The notes: generated by a model from the letters alone, not told the origin. A DNA stretch of 64,000 nucleotides from Coprousia sp963931435 (GCA_963931435.1 OZ007012.1:62001-126000), one strand, 5' to 3'. Positions 40,161 through 50,811 are shown, counted from the first letter of the stretch. Made by a program: numbers and translations.

Positions 40161-41204
40161 ATGGAACAGGTCTACTTCATCGCTGCGATCGTGTCGTTCG
40201 TGCTGGCGGCGGCCTCGCTCGCGGCGTGCGTCATCATCTACTTCAAGCTGCACGTGGCCGATGCCATCCGCTTCTTCCGCCGCGGGTCGGCGGCGCTCGC
40301 GGGGCACGGCGGAGGCTCTGCCGCAGATCCGCGCCGGCGCCGGCGCGCGGGTGGCAAGGGCAAGGCCAAGGGCGCCGCCGCCGAGGGCGTGCGCGTGACC
40401 CCCTCCGGCCGCGCCGTCCCGCTCGCGAGCGACGCCACCACGGCCGCGGCAGCCGGCCGCACCGGCGTGCCGTCCGAGCTGCCCACCGATCTTCTGAACG
40501 AGGGCGCCACCCGCAACGGATCCGAGGCACCCACCGACCAGCTGCCGGACGACCAGCTCGCCGGTGCGGCGGAGCCGAGCGAGGCACCCACGAGCCTCAT
40601 CGACGATGCGTTCGAGGCCTCCGAGGCGCCCACGGGCCTGCTCGTGGAAGATGTCGAGCCCAGCGAAGCGCCGACGGGTCTGCTCGTGGAGGACGTCGAG
40701 GAGTCCGAAGCCCCCACGGGGCTGCTGGTCGACGAGGTGGAGGCCTCCGAGGCGCCCACCGGTCTGCTGATCGAGGACGAGCCCAGCGAGGCGCCGACCG
40801 GATTGCTCGTGGAGGAGGACGTCGAGCCCTCCGAGGCCCCGACCGGGCTTCTCATCGAGGAAGAATCCGAAGCGCCGACGGGGCTTCTGGTCGAGGAGGG
40901 CGTGGAGCCCTCCGAGGCGCCCACGGGTATTCTGGTGGATGCCGCCGAGCGCCCCGAGGCGCCCGCGGACCTGGCGGCGGATGCAGCCGAGGCTGCGGCG
41001 GCCGCCTCGGAGGCGGGTTCGGGCGAGGCGGGTGCGGGCGCCGTGTCCGGCGCCGAGGGCTCCGATCGGCCCACCGGCGGCCTCGCGCCGACCACTTCTG
41101 CCGAATCTGACGCCAGCAGGGGTGTTGCGCAACAGGAGGAGCCGACGTTCCGCTTTATGCTGAAGGTTAAGACTGTCGACATCCATACGGATGAGGCCAT
41201 CTAG
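40161..41204 (+). CDS. Membrane-anchored protein with ten SEAPT repeats (candidate FHA ligand array)
   Basis: A 347-residue protein. An N-terminal transmembrane helix (FIAAIVSFVLAAASLAACVII, about 6-25) is followed by a basic stretch and then a repeat region at about residues 105-260. It contains ten SEAPT copies: seven SEAPTGLL, and SEAPTGIL, SEAPTDQL and SEAPTSLI. They are set in acidic spacers such as VEDVEP. In each copy a Thr has Leu or Ile at position +3, a pattern suited to FHA recognition after phosphorylation. It follows the kinase by 9 bp. The palindrome at 41123-41134 lies inside its 3' end. The repeats are probably a phospho-scaffold on the membrane (inference). Confidence 0.8.
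   Translation: MEQVYFIAAIVSFVLAAASLAACVIIYFKLHVADAIRFFRRGSAALAGHGGGSAADPRRRRRAGGKGKAKGAAAEGVRVTPSGRAVPLASDATTAAAAGRTGVPSELPTDLLNEGATRNGSEAPTDQLPDDQLAGAAEPSEAPTSLIDDAFEASEAPTGLLVEDVEPSEAPTGLLVEDVEESEAPTGLLVDEVEASEAPTGLLIEDEPSEAPTGLLVEEDVEPSEAPTGLLIEEESEAPTGLLVEEGVEPSEAPTGILVDAAERPEAPADLAADAAEAAAAASEAGSGEAGAGAVSGAEGSDRPTGGLAPTTSAESDASRGVAQQEEPTFRFMLKVKTVDIHTDEAI
41123..41134 (+). promoter_or_regulatory. Palindromic operator candidate, copy 2
   Basis: TGTTGCGCAACA is a perfect 12-bp palindrome inside the 3' end of the SEAPT gene, 83 nt before the surface-protein start at 41218, the same core as copies at 34253 and 50812. Flanking bases G...G differ from the full 14-bp form by one position. Confidence 0.7.
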
Positions 41205-42295
41205 GAGAGTGGGAACCATGAGACGCACAACGCAAACGCGGATCAAACGAATCACAGCGGGCGTCATGACCGCGCTGCTGGTGCTGCAGATGACACCGGT
41301 GGCGCCGTTTGCCTCTATCATCAACGCCTTCGCCGCCGAAGGCGACGCGGCTGATATGCAGGAGGCGGTCGACAACAACTTCCTGCCGACGACCAATGGA
41401 AACGGCTTCGTGACGGGCGGCTACTTCAACAACCTCGATGGCGGCGATGGCACGTTCGCGCAGACCATCACGGCCGGTATGCTGGTGGGCGCGAAGCCCG
41501 AAGAGCCCGGTACGAATACGGTTGACTTTGATGCCCTCGCGCAGGCTCAGGCGGAAAAGGGCGTTCAGGCTGTTGCCGAGGACGACGCTGCGGGGCGGGC
41601 CGATAGTTATGCGACCCCCGAAAAGCAGACGGGCTGGAAGTCGGATGCGGACGCCAAGGCAGAGCAGCAGGTTAAAGTGGCCGTTGCGAATTTAAACAAC
41701 GATAGCGACTTCAAGCAGGTCGTCATCGATGCGCTCGCGGAGCAGCTCAAGGGTGCTGATCCTAACCTGAGCGATGAGGATGCAAAGAAGGAGGCAGAAG
41801 AGCTCCTTCCGTCTAATGCCAACGCGATTACGGTTGAAACGACGCTTGGTGAGCCGACCTTCTCTGTTTCCGACGTCAAGGTCAATAAGTCGTCGGTTGA
41901 TGATGGATCGGTGAAAGCTGATTCTAATTCGGTTACATGGGAGACCCCTGATCTGTCCCTCGAGGGGAATGAGACTGTTACTTCTAACAACACTGATGCG
42001 GTGGCCGTCTCGGGGCCCGATAACGGTGCGTACACCATGACCGTTAAATCGAATGGCGCGGCGGAACTCTCTATCCCTTACACCAGCACATGGGATACGG
42101 TTGGCTATACGTTCAGCTACGCATATTCCTACACATATTCTTTCAATCCCAAATTCGACTATCAGAACAATTCGGTCCAGCTTACGTGGAATGATGGCCA
42201 GGGTAGCAGCCATGAGGTGACCCTGGACAATTATGCGCTCGATCCGGTCGTGTTGGATTCTGAGGAGAATGCACAGGGCATCTCGGTAAATAATA

Positions 42296-43861
42296 GAGGC
42301 TTCGGTAGTTTGTGTGACAAGGGGCTAGCCTAGGCAGCAACGCTCTTCGCTCCCTTCACGCCCTTCTTCCTCGCCTTCACCGGGCGACCCGGGAGCTGGG
42401 GCTGGCAGTCGCCGCACCTGAGCATGAGCAGGGCCACGAGGTTGTCGGTGTTGCGGAAGCCGTAGCCCATCCTCACCGTCACCTTGATCTTGTTGTTGAT
42501 GGCCTCTACGCGCCCGTTGCTGATGCCGAGCTCGACTGCGGCGATGATGTCGTCGCGCCGGCGGCGCACCTTCTTCTCCACGGCGACGACCTTGGCGATC
42601 TTGCAGTAGGCGGCCCTGTGCATCCAGTCGTCGAGCAGCTCGGCGGCCTCGGAGCCGTCGGCTGCCCGGAAGACGGCCCGCAGGTCCTCCTTGAGCTCCC
42701 AGGCCCTGACCAGCCGCGAGCCGGCCCTCTTCTTGAGCGCCTCGAGCCTCGCCCTCTGGCCGTCGGTGAGGTCCTCGGGGTTCTTCACGAGCGCGTAGCG
42801 GCTGCCCTTGATGGAGGCCGCCTCCTCCTCGAGCGCCCTGACCTCCTCGGGCGGCAGCTCGCCTTTGGCAGGCCTGCCGCGCTTGCCCTCGGGCCTGGGC
42901 CTGGCGGCCCTGGCGGCGGCCCTGGCGGCGTTCCACTCCTCGCAGCGCACGGCGTCGAGCGCGTCGTTCATCCACTGGACCACGTGGAAGGGGTCCATGA
43001 CCCACCTCGCGTTGGGGCAGCGGCGCTTGACCAGCTGCCTTATCCACCTCGCGCCGTCGGCGGTCACCACCTCTATGGCGCGCCTCTGCTCGCGCGTGAG
43101 CTCGTCGAGGAACAGGTTGAGCACGTCCTTGCCGGTGCCCTCGTGCGCCCAGATGAGGCAGCCGCGGTCGTGGTCGACGACCACCGTGACGTACTTGTGG
43201 CCCTTCTTGTACGACGTCTCGTCGATGCCGATGCGGCGCACGCCGTCGAACCTCGAGGCGCCGCGCGCGGCCTCCAGCTCGGCGTAGACGCGCCTGCACA
43301 CGCCGCCCACGCTGTGCCACTCGACGCGGGCGAGCTCGGAGACCGCCGAGGCGGTGCAGCGGACCGCCAGCCACGCCACCCAGTCCTCGAAGTCGCGCGT
43401 GAAGCGCGCCCCGTGCCGCGCCCAGGGGACGGCCTCGGTGCGCACGCCGTGCTCCGGGCAGCGCACCCTGCAGGGCGCGTACTCCAGGTAGCAGGCCGAG
43501 CGCGCCAGGTCCATCGCCCTCCACAGCCTGGGGGCCCCGCGGTTCGCCATGTCGTAGAAGTCGCAGGCCCTGCCGCATACGGGGCAGCGGCGCTGCTCGC
43601 GCTTGTAGGGCCGGACGCTCACGACGATGCGCTCGGCCTCGATGCGCGCGCCCAGGACGACCGTGCGGGCCAGACCGAGGGCGAGAAGTAGTAGACTCTT
43701 CATGCGTCACACCTCTTCGGTTGTCTGAATTTGGCTTAGCAATCATAGGCGGATGACGCGGAAACGGCCCCTCCCGGGGCCGTTTCAGTTCCAGATCGTT
43801 GTTTTCGCCCGCTGAGCTGGGCCTATGCCGGAATCTCTCCCACAGAAACCACCGAAGAGCC
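42296..43861 (-). mobile_element. ISL3-family insertion sequence, copy 1 (1566 bp)
   Basis: Ends read GAGGCTTCGGTAGTTTGTGTG at one side and, on the other strand, GGCTCTTCGGTGGTTTCTGTG, imperfect terminal inverted repeats of the ISL3 type. The 8-bp target duplication AAATAATA is at 42288-42295 and 43862-43869, perfectly conserved. A palindrome GAAACGGCCCC with GGGGCCGTTTC (43761-43786) at the upstream edge can stop transcription entering the element. It is inserted in the large surface-protein gene. Confidence 0.93.
42330..43703 (-). CDS. ISL3-family transposase
   Basis: A 457-residue DDE transposase. An N-terminal zinc-binding part (RRCPVCGRACDFYD, with YAPCRVRCPEHG) is followed by a helix-turn-helix region. 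The catalytic acids are in RIGIDETSYKKG (Asp), TADGARWIRQL (Asp) and ELGISNGRVEAINNKIK (Glu). The start ATG 43703 follows GAGGTGTGACGC. It differs from the copy at 62132 by one substitution seen at the protein level: Thr in KVTVRM (codon ACG) where the other copy has Ala. The stop lies 34 bp inside the IS end. Full length, so the element is probably still active. Confidence 0.95.
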   Translation of the reverse strand: MKSLLLLALGLARTVVLGARIEAERIVVSVRPYKREQRRCPVCGRACDFYDMANRGAPRLWRAMDLARSACYLEYAPCRVRCPEHGVRTEAVPWARHGARFTRDFEDWVAWLAVRCTASAVSELARVEWHSVGGVCRRVYAELEAARGASRFDGVRRIGIDETSYKKGHKYVTVVVDHDRGCLIWAHEGTGKDVLNLFLDELTREQRRAIEVVTADGARWIRQLVKRRCPNARWVMDPFHVVQWMNDALDAVRCEEWNAARAAARAARPRPEGKRGRPAKGELPPEEVRALEEEAASIKGSRYALVKNPEDLTDGQRARLEALKKRAGSRLVRAWELKEDLRAVFRAADGSEAAELLDDWMHRAAYCKIAKVVAVEKKVRRRRDDIIAAVELGISNGRVEAINNKIKVTVRMGYGFRNTDNLVALLMLRCGDCQPQLPGRPVKARKKGVKGAKSVAA

Positions 43862-46800
43862 AAATAATATCCAGCAGACCAATTCGGTAAGTGCCGAGAC
43901 GCTGGCTAATCCAGTTGTTACGAAGGACAACACCTACACTTGGAACTTCCAAGCGACCAACCTCTTTACAGACGACTTCGCTCCGAATTCGACGTCGCTT
44001 GGCTCGACGACCGTTCAATATCGCGGCGAGCTCCAAAACGTTCAGGCTTTCAATTTCACTGATACCACGCAGTTCACGAATGCTGAGTTCGCGAAGGCGG
44101 TTCTCGCTCAAGCGGGCGTCAATGTTGAATACGCAAACGCCCGCAAGAACAACTACACCGTCGAGTACGACGGCGCGACCGGCAACCTTACGGTGACGCC
44201 GGGCAAGCGCGTCATCGATAACGACACGGCGACCGTTACCTGGACGGTCGGAGATACCGAGATTGTCCGCACGCTGAACGTTACGGTCTCCAGGCTGGCT
44301 GTCGCGCCGACGCTGGCCACCCAGGGCTTCCGCGTCGAGGAGGACCAGAAGCAAGCGGTTCTCAAGGATGCGAACGAGCAGCTCCGCACCGCTATCAAGA
44401 AGCTCGATGAGGACTTCGCTTCTGATGCCGACTACTACACCGACGTGACATTCGCCAATTATCCGGCAACCGGTGAGGCCTCAAACGTCTCAGTTACGTT
44501 TGCCCATAGCAGCGATTCCGGCGTGACGGAAGTCTATGCGAACTACGCCATCACCGATCCTTCGACGGTGAACGTCGAGGCCATGGTTTCCTCCAAGTGG
44601 GAGGATGTATCGGGTCTCACCCTCTCGGGTACGACAGGCACCGACAATCATGCGGTGCAGTTCGCCAATCCCTCTGATGCCGATGCGACGTGGCTGCGTG
44701 GGACACCTACTGCCGCATGGACCGATCATGAGCTCGCCTTCGGCACCGCGCAGGTTCCTACGGATGCCTCTAAGTTCAGCGGGGAGGCGATCGCGCTCAA
44801 CGCTGGCGACGGCAAACATGAGGTGAACCTCTACGCCAAGGATTCCAACAACGTGGTCTCCCAGATCACGTGCGTGACTTATAAGGTCGATACGCTCGCC
44901 CCCTCCCTGCAGTCGTATGAGGTGGGCGAACCCTACACGGTGCACGACAACATCTTCTTCGCACGCGATCAGTTCGATGTCGACCTGTCCGTGGTGGATG
45001 CCGTTAAGGGTGGTGCCACGGGCGAAGATGGTGTAGCCAATGTGACGACCACGGCTTCCGGCGTGAAGACCGACGCCATCAAGGCGTCCTATCACGACGA
45101 CGAGGCGAACGCCGATCACAACGACGTGTCCGCGACCCAGCAGGGCGACGGCATCTACAGCTTCACCGTTTCCGGCGATCAGGATATCGAGACGGATTCC
45201 ATCAAGGTCTACATGGAGGACGTGGCGGGCAACTACGACACGGTCAACGCCAACGATGCCGAAGCCATCCCCATGGAGTACGTCCGCTTGGTGTCCGATG
45301 CCTCGGCGCCTACGATCAGCACCTCCTGGGACACCACCGCTGCGGCCAACGGGCGCTACTACAACACCAACCGCACCCTCACGCTCACCATCGAAGAGCC
45401 GTTCTTCGAGTACGTGCAGAAGTATCGCAACGACCAGGTGGTGACCACCATCGCGCACGATGACTATGTGGTCGCGGTGCACCCGAGCGATTTCCAACAG
45501 GTGGGTGAGAACACCTGGCAGTACAGCTACAGCTTCACCGTCGATGCCGATTGGACGGTCTCCAACCCTCAGATCACCGACATCGTGGACCGCTCCGCAA
45601 CTTCGACCGGCGACTCCTTCACCATCGACAAGACGGCGCCCACCATGGACGTGACGTTCAACGCCACCACCGACAACGGCTACTACAACGCCGCGCGCGT
45701 GGCCACGATCACCGTCACCGAGCACAACTTCGATCCGTCGCTCGTGACTATCAACACCACGGTCGCCGCGGGCAACGGCTCCGAGGCCGCGCCGGCGCAG
45801 GTAGGCGGCTGGACCTCCAACGGCGATATCCACACCGCCACGGTCACCTTCCCCGGCCAGGGCGTCTACACCATGAGCATCGAGGGTACCGACCTGGCGC
45901 TCAACGCTCTTCCCAGCTACAGCTGCCCCGAGTTCACCGTCGACACGCTGACGCCCGAGATCACGCTTTCCGGCGACGTGGCGGCGCACGCCGATACGCG
46001 CTACGCCTACGCGGGCGACGCCGGTCTGGGCGTTGCGGTGCACGATACCAACATCGATGGCACGCGTACTACCATCAACGTGGAGAAGCTCTCCACGCCC
46101 TCGGACGTGAATCCCTACACGGCCAACCAGACCCAGACGGCCACCGATATCACCAAGAGCTTCCAGAACCCGAGCGACATCACGCGCGACAACGACGGCG
46201 TGTACCGCCTGACCGTCCAGGCCGTGGACCTGGCGGGCAACACGGCCGACCAGTCGGTGCTGTGGTCCGTGAACCGCTACGGCTCCACCTACGTGATCTC
46301 GGCTGATTCCGAGGAGCTGCTCAACACGTTCACCAACGCGGACGACCTGGTGGACATCCAGGTGACCGAGATCAACGTCGACACCCTGAACGATGACGCC
46401 ACAGCCGTCGAGCTGTCGCGCGACACCACGAGTTCCACGCTGGCGCGCGACGATGACTACACCGTGGATCATGGCCAGAACGAGTCCACCGGGTGGCAGG
46501 AGTACGTCTACACCGTCGACCAGGCCGCCTACAGCGAGGACGGCGCCTATCGCCTGCTGTTCCACTCCGAGGACAGCGCCGCCAATGTCTCCGAGAACAC
46601 CATGCCGGGCAAGCTCTCCGGCGGTGACGCGGACGACACGGCCGAGGTCGCCTTCGGCGTGGACAGCACCGCGCCCGTGGTCTCGTTCGTGGGCACGCTC
46701 GATGCCGACACCTACCAGCAGGCCTCGGTGCCCGTGACCGTCAATATCGAGGACAACCTGGCCCTCGATCACGCACAGATCATCGTCAACGACGAGGTGG

Positions 46801-47101
46801 TGCGCGAGATCGGCTCTGACGAGCTCCAAGGTGCCTCCAACTCCTTCGAGTTCGAGGTGCCCGAGAGCGGCGAGCGCCAGTCGGTGCGCGTCGTGGCCTA
46901 TGACGTTGCCGGCAACGAGACCACCCAGGAGCGCTCGGACCTGCTCATCAACAGCAACCCGTTCATCCAGCTCATCAACAACACGCCGCTGCTCATCGGC
47001 TGCGTCGTGGTGATCGCCGCCGCCATCGGTGGCGGGGTGTACCTGGTCGGCAAGCGCAAGAAGGACGAGGAGAAGTAGCGCTTCGGCCCAGCTAATCCAT
47101 C

Positions 47102-47135
47102 CGCGCCCCGTTCCGGCCGTCGGCCGGGCGGGGCG
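47102..47135 (+). terminator. Hairpin after the surface-protein gene
   Basis: GCGCCCCG (47102-47109) pairs with CGGGGCGC (47128-47135), with inner CCGGCC/GGCCGG stems. There is no T-run, so it is a probable but not certain terminator; it lies 24 bp past the surface-protein stop. Confidence 0.5.
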
Positions 47136-47187
47136 CATCTGTACCGTGGGAGCGCCCCGTGCGGGCGGTGACGAGAAGGGAGGGCAC

Positions 47188-48516
47188 ATGGCCGGACGGA
47201 CCTGCCCCGCATGCGGGTGCCAGTTGGAGGACGATGCCGTCGTGTGCCCCCTGTGCGGCACCGCCGTCGAGATGACCGCGCCGGATGGGGCGCCGGAGGA
47301 CGAAGCTGCATCCGCGCGCGACGAGGACGACCTCTTCGTGGTGCTGCCCTCCCTCTCCGATGACGAGGAGGGCTCCGGCCGCGCCGTGCGCCTGCCGGTC
47401 TCACGCCGGAGGCTGCTTGTCGGCGCCGGCGCCGCGGTGGTGCTCGTCGTGGCGGGACTGGTGGGTTGGGGCGTCTGGAGCGACGCCGAGCTGCGCCGTC
47501 GCGCCGAGGAGGCCGAGGATGCGGACGAGCAGCTGGTGGTGAGCGAGCCCGTGGGCGATGCGGGGACGGACCAGGTGCCGCTTGCGGGCGACGCCGCGGC
47601 GGGCGGCGCCCTGGCGCGCGTGGGGAGCGCGCTCTACCAGGTGCGCTCGCAGGGCATCTACCGCGTGGACGGCCTCGATGCCTCCGCCATCGCTACGGCT
47701 GAGCTGGTGTGCTCCGCTCGCGCCTCCTGGCTCGTCGCGACCGAGGATGCTATATGGTTCCTCGATGCCGACGCCGGCTCGGCGCCGGCGGACTTTCGCG
47801 CCCATGCGGTGCATCTGTGCCGCCGCGCGCTGGAGGGCGACGCGACCACTGAGGTGGTCTACGCGGCGCAGGGCGCCTCGACGCTCTCCTCCTGCGTCAC
47901 CTTGGACGGCTCGATCTTCTTCCTCGAGCATGATGCGGAGGGCTTCGCCATCATGGATCTCGCCGAAGGTGCCGAGGATCCCGTCTCGCGCGGCTCCATC
48001 GATGCCGATCGCGCCTGGCTCATCGCGGAGGACGACTGCCTCTACGCGGTGCGGTCCGGGGGCGGCTCCTGGGCGGTGCAGCGGGCTCGGGGCGCCCAGG
48101 GCGATCTGGAGGATCTCGCCAGCGGTCAGGGTGAGCTGGAAGCCCTCTGCCTGAGCGCCGGGGTGCTCTACGGCGGCATCGCGGCGGATGCGGGTGCGCC
48201 GGCGCGCTTCATCGTCAACGATCTGCACGGCAACGTGGCCGAGCACGCCGATCTGGCGGATGCGGCGCAGATAGCGGCCGATGGCGAGGTGGTCGCGGTC
48301 CTGCGCTCCGACGGCACGGCTTCATGGCTCAACGTCTCGACCGGCTTCACGCACGAGGTCTCGTGGGTCGTCGAGGAGGCCGCGGATGTCGTGTCGCCGG
48401 TTTCGAGCACCTGGGCCGTCTGCGGCAGTACCATCTACAGTACGGGCCCCGATGGCGGCGCGTGCGCGTTCGAGGTGAACGCCGAGGAAGGGGTGCTCGC
48501 CGCGGGCGGCACCTAG
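47188..48516 (+). CDS. Zinc-ribbon membrane protein with large outer beta domain
   Basis: A 442-residue protein. An N-terminal zinc ribbon (CPACGCQLEDDAVVCPLCG, two CxxC) sits on an acidic linker. One transmembrane helix (LVGAGAAVVLVVAGLVGWG, about 70-90) follows, and then an about 330-residue extracytoplasmic part. That part is rich in short beta strands and Trp/Leu/Val (ALYQVRSQGIYRVDG, FVEVDGSIFF-like pieces, TASWLNVSTG), suggesting a beta-propeller-like fold. ATG 47188 follows AAGGGAGG. It sits between the surface-protein gene and the next zinc-ribbon/FHA protein. Function unknown. Confidence 0.7.
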   Translation: MAGRTCPACGCQLEDDAVVCPLCGTAVEMTAPDGAPEDEAASARDEDDLFVVLPSLSDDEEGSGRAVRLPVSRRRLLVGAGAAVVLVVAGLVGWGVWSDAELRRRAEEAEDADEQLVVSEPVGDAGTDQVPLAGDAAAGGALARVGSALYQVRSQGIYRVDGLDASAIATAELVCSARASWLVATEDAIWFLDADAGSAPADFRAHAVHLCRRALEGDATTEVVYAAQGASTLSSCVTLDGSIFFLEHDAEGFAIMDLAEGAEDPVSRGSIDADRAWLIAEDDCLYAVRSGGGSWAVQRARGAQGDLEDLASGQGELEALCLSAGVLYGGIAADAGAPARFIVNDLHGNVAEHADLADAAQIAADGEVVAVLRSDGTASWLNVSTGFTHEVSWVVEEAADVVSPVSSTWAVCGSTIYSTGPDGGACAFEVNAEEGVLAAGGT

Positions 48517-48544
48517 GCGCCACCCGTCCGAGTCCGGTTCTTGT

Positions 48545-48561
48545 CATGCTGGTTCAGCATG
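48545..48561 (+). promoter_or_regulatory. Hairpin adjacent to the ribosome-binding site
   Basis: CATGCTG (48545-48551) pairs with CAGCATG (48555-48561) with a 3-base loop, ending two bases before TAGGAGGA. It could modulate translation of the gene at 48575. Confidence 0.45.
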
Positions 48562-48574
48562 TTAGGAGGAAGAA

Positions 48575-50611
48575 ATGTCCAAGCAATGTCCCCAGTGCGG
48601 AGCGGAGAACGCCGACAGCAGCAAGTTCTGCTTGAAGTGCGGCGCGCCGCTCCCTGCGCAGGCTCCTGCAGCCCCTGCGGGCGGCGCTCCGGCGGGCGGC
48701 CAGGTGACGTGTCCGTCCTGCGGCGCGTCCAACGCGGCTGGCAGCAAGTTCTGCCTCAAGTGCGGCCAACCGCTCCCCGCGGTCCCGAAGCCCGGCTCCG
48801 CCCCGCAGCAGGCGCCCGGCGCGCCCGTCGGCCCCGCTCCCAAGGCAGCCTCGGGCAAGGTTGTCTGCCCCGCGTGCGGCAAGGAGAACGATCCGTCCAA
48901 CAAGTTCTGCCTGGGATGCGGCAAGCCCCTCGGAGCCGCGGCCGCCGGCAGCAAGGCAGGCGCTGGATCCACGGGTGCCGGTCCTGCGGCGGGTGCGAGC
49001 GCTCCTCATGGCGCCCCGGCTGGCGCGCAGCCGGGCGCATACGCCTCTACGCCCTATCCGCAGCAGCCTCACTACGCGCCGGTGGCGTCGCAGGAGGCTC
49101 CGTTCAGCGCCGCGCTGCACGATATCTCTCACACGCAGGGCGGCGTGGGCCGCACGCTGCTGCTCGGTCTCATCGGCATGGTGCCGATCCTCACCTGGTT
49201 CTCCGGTGGCTACATCTACCGCTGGGGGGCTGAGCTGCTACAGGGCAGGCGCACCGACATGCCGCATACCGTCATGGGTGACGGCAACTTCAAGATCGGC
49301 TTCTTCGCCGCCGTCATCAACGTGGCGTTTGGCATCGTGGCCGGTCTCGTCATCGCGCTCATCCGCATGCCGTTCGACGCTCTGAACATCGGCATCATCG
49401 CCGACATCATCGGCTTCGTCATCTCGCAGGCCGTGACGCTGTTCGCGATGCTGTGCTGCCTGAACATGGCGCTCGAGGGCCGCTTCGGCGCCGGGTTCTC
49501 GCTCTCCAAGGCGTGGGGCGTGATCAAGCGCAACCCCGGCGGTGCCATCGTGGCCTACATCGTGCCGGCCATCATCTTCTACCTGCTGGGCAAGGCGGCG
49601 ACGCTCGTGCTGGCGCTTGTGCTGCTGGGGCCGGCCGCCGTGGGGACGGCGCTGAGCGCGAGCTACACCACCACCTACCTGTTTGGCCTGATGGGGGCTG
49701 CCGCGCTCTATGGCATGCTGAACTACCTGGCCAACGCCTTCATCTCGATGGCGGGCTCGCTCGTCATCGTGCGCTCGCTCGCCCACTGGGCGGCCGATGC
49801 GGCGCCCGAGTGGGGCGGCCGCCAGCCGGTGCTCACCGCGCCCTCGTTCACCCCGGCGCCCGGCTCGGTGCCGCCTGCCGGCGCCGCCCCGCGTCCCGCC
49901 GGCCCCGCGCCGGTCGCCCCGCAGGGCCCGCAGGCCGCGCCCGCGGCTCCCAAGCCCGCGCCGGCTCCCGCACCTGTGGCCCCCGCGCCCGCGGCCGGCA
50001 CGGTGAAGTGCCCCGCCTGCGGTCGCGAGAACGCCGCCACCTCCCGGTTCTGCCTGGGCTGCGGCCATCCGCTGTCCGACGGGCCTGCTAAGGCGCCCGC
50101 TCCGGTGCACGCCGCACCTGCGCCCGTCGCCCCGGCCGCGCCCACTCCGGCGCCCCAATCGGCTCCGGCCGCGCCTGCGCCCAAGCCCGCTGCCCCCGCG
50201 CCGCAGCCCCAGCCCGCCGCTCCGGCTCCGGCACCGGCCGCGCCCGCGCCGTTCTCGGCTCCCGAGCCCGGCGAGGCGTCTGCGCCCACCGGCTCCGATG
50301 CCGGCACCACGCTGCTCGTGCCCACGGTCGCGCTCCTGCGCTCCAACGGCAAGCGCTACACCATCAGCAACGTGCCCGCGACGCTCGGCAAGGGCAGCGC
50401 CGCCGACGTGCTCATCGAGGGCAACGAGGCCATCAGCCGCGTGCACGCGCGCATCCTCTACGCGGGCGACCAGTTCGTGGTGGAGGATATGGGTTCCAGC
50501 AACAAGACCTACATCAACGGCGACGTGCTCGCGCCGCACGATCCGGTGGCCCTGCGCGATGGCGACACGCTGCGCCTCGCCAACGAGGAGTTCACCGTCT
50601 GGATCTCGTAG
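48575..50611 (+). CDS. Zinc-ribbon/DUF4013-like membrane protein with C-terminal FHA domain
   Basis: A 678-residue protein. Three N-terminal zinc ribbons (CPQCGAENADSSKFCLKCG and two similar) occupy residues 5-125. A membrane region at about 190-400 has the DUF4013 character (LLGLIGMVPILTWFSGGYIYRWG onward). A fourth zinc ribbon (CPACGRENAATSRFCLGCG) lies at about 475. After a Pro/Ala linker the FHA domain ends the protein (ATLGKGSAADVLIEG, SRVHARILYA, SNKTYINGD). The linker contains TTLLVPT. ATG 48575 follows TAGGAGGA. It is one of five FHA proteins in the locus; a membrane scaffold role is likely (inference). Confidence 0.8.
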   Translation: MSKQCPQCGAENADSSKFCLKCGAPLPAQAPAAPAGGAPAGGQVTCPSCGASNAAGSKFCLKCGQPLPAVPKPGSAPQQAPGAPVGPAPKAASGKVVCPACGKENDPSNKFCLGCGKPLGAAAAGSKAGAGSTGAGPAAGASAPHGAPAGAQPGAYASTPYPQQPHYAPVASQEAPFSAALHDISHTQGGVGRTLLLGLIGMVPILTWFSGGYIYRWGAELLQGRRTDMPHTVMGDGNFKIGFFAAVINVAFGIVAGLVIALIRMPFDALNIGIIADIIGFVISQAVTLFAMLCCLNMALEGRFGAGFSLSKAWGVIKRNPGGAIVAYIVPAIIFYLLGKAATLVLALVLLGPAAVGTALSASYTTTYLFGLMGAAALYGMLNYLANAFISMAGSLVIVRSLAHWAADAAPEWGGRQPVLTAPSFTPAPGSVPPAGAAPRPAGPAPVAPQGPQAAPAAPKPAPAPAPVAPAPAAGTVKCPACGRENAATSRFCLGCGHPLSDGPAKAPAPVHAAPAPVAPAAPTPAPQSAPAAPAPKPAAPAPQPQPAAPAPAPAAPAPFSAPEPGEASAPTGSDAGTTLLVPTVALLRSNGKRYTISNVPATLGKGSAADVLIEGNEAISRVHARILYAGDQFVVEDMGSSNKTYINGDVLAPHDPVALRDGDTLRLANEEFTVWIS

Positions 50612-50647
50612 GTTTCATCTCGCGTCCTCATGCGAGCGCCTGAGACG

Positions 50648-50684
50648 GGGCGGCGCGCCGGTCATCTCCGGCGCGCCGCCCTTC
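50648..50684 (+). terminator. Rho-independent terminator before the T7SS operon
   Basis: Perfect 14-bp stem GGGCGGCGCGCCGG (50648-50661) with CCGGCGCGCCGCCC (50668-50681), loop TCATCT, followed by TTCTCC. It ends the zinc-ribbon/FHA unit and separates it from the T7SS operon. Confidence 0.75.
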
Positions 50685-50811
50685 TCCATGCCGTACGTTC
50701 GCGCTCGGCCGCCGGCTCGTGCGGCGCGCGTGCCCGCAGGGCGGTACCGCTCGCGTGCCGATGGTCGAGTGCGCAGGTTCTGCCGCCGACGGGACCGATC
50801 GTGATCGTGGA

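Larger units (their letters stand above)
41218..47078 (+). pseudogene. Large surface protein gene interrupted by an ISL3 element
   Basis: Before the insertion this was one gene of 1429 codons. Its 5' part (41218-42295) has a signal peptide (MRRTTQTRIKRITAGV onward, cleavage near AFAAEGD) and beta-rich domains. Its 3' part (43862-47078) continues through Ig-like repeats (TVDTLTPEITLSGDV, DKTAPTMDVTFNAT, STAPVVSFVG) to the C-terminal membrane anchor LLIGCVVVIAAAIGGGVYLV and KRKKDEEK. Removing the IS plus one 8-bp duplicate (1574 bp) restores the frame: codons before the site (GISVNN) continue into IQQTNSVSAETL. The truncated 5' ORF now ends in the IS at 42333, giving about 371 residues. The 3' fragment has no evident ribosome-binding site. 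Confidence 0.9.

Noticed and set aside
40161..41204. CRISPR or DNA-level tandem array in the SEAPT gene
   Set aside because: The repeats are conserved as protein with variable codons and spacers inside an open frame, so selection is on the polypeptide.
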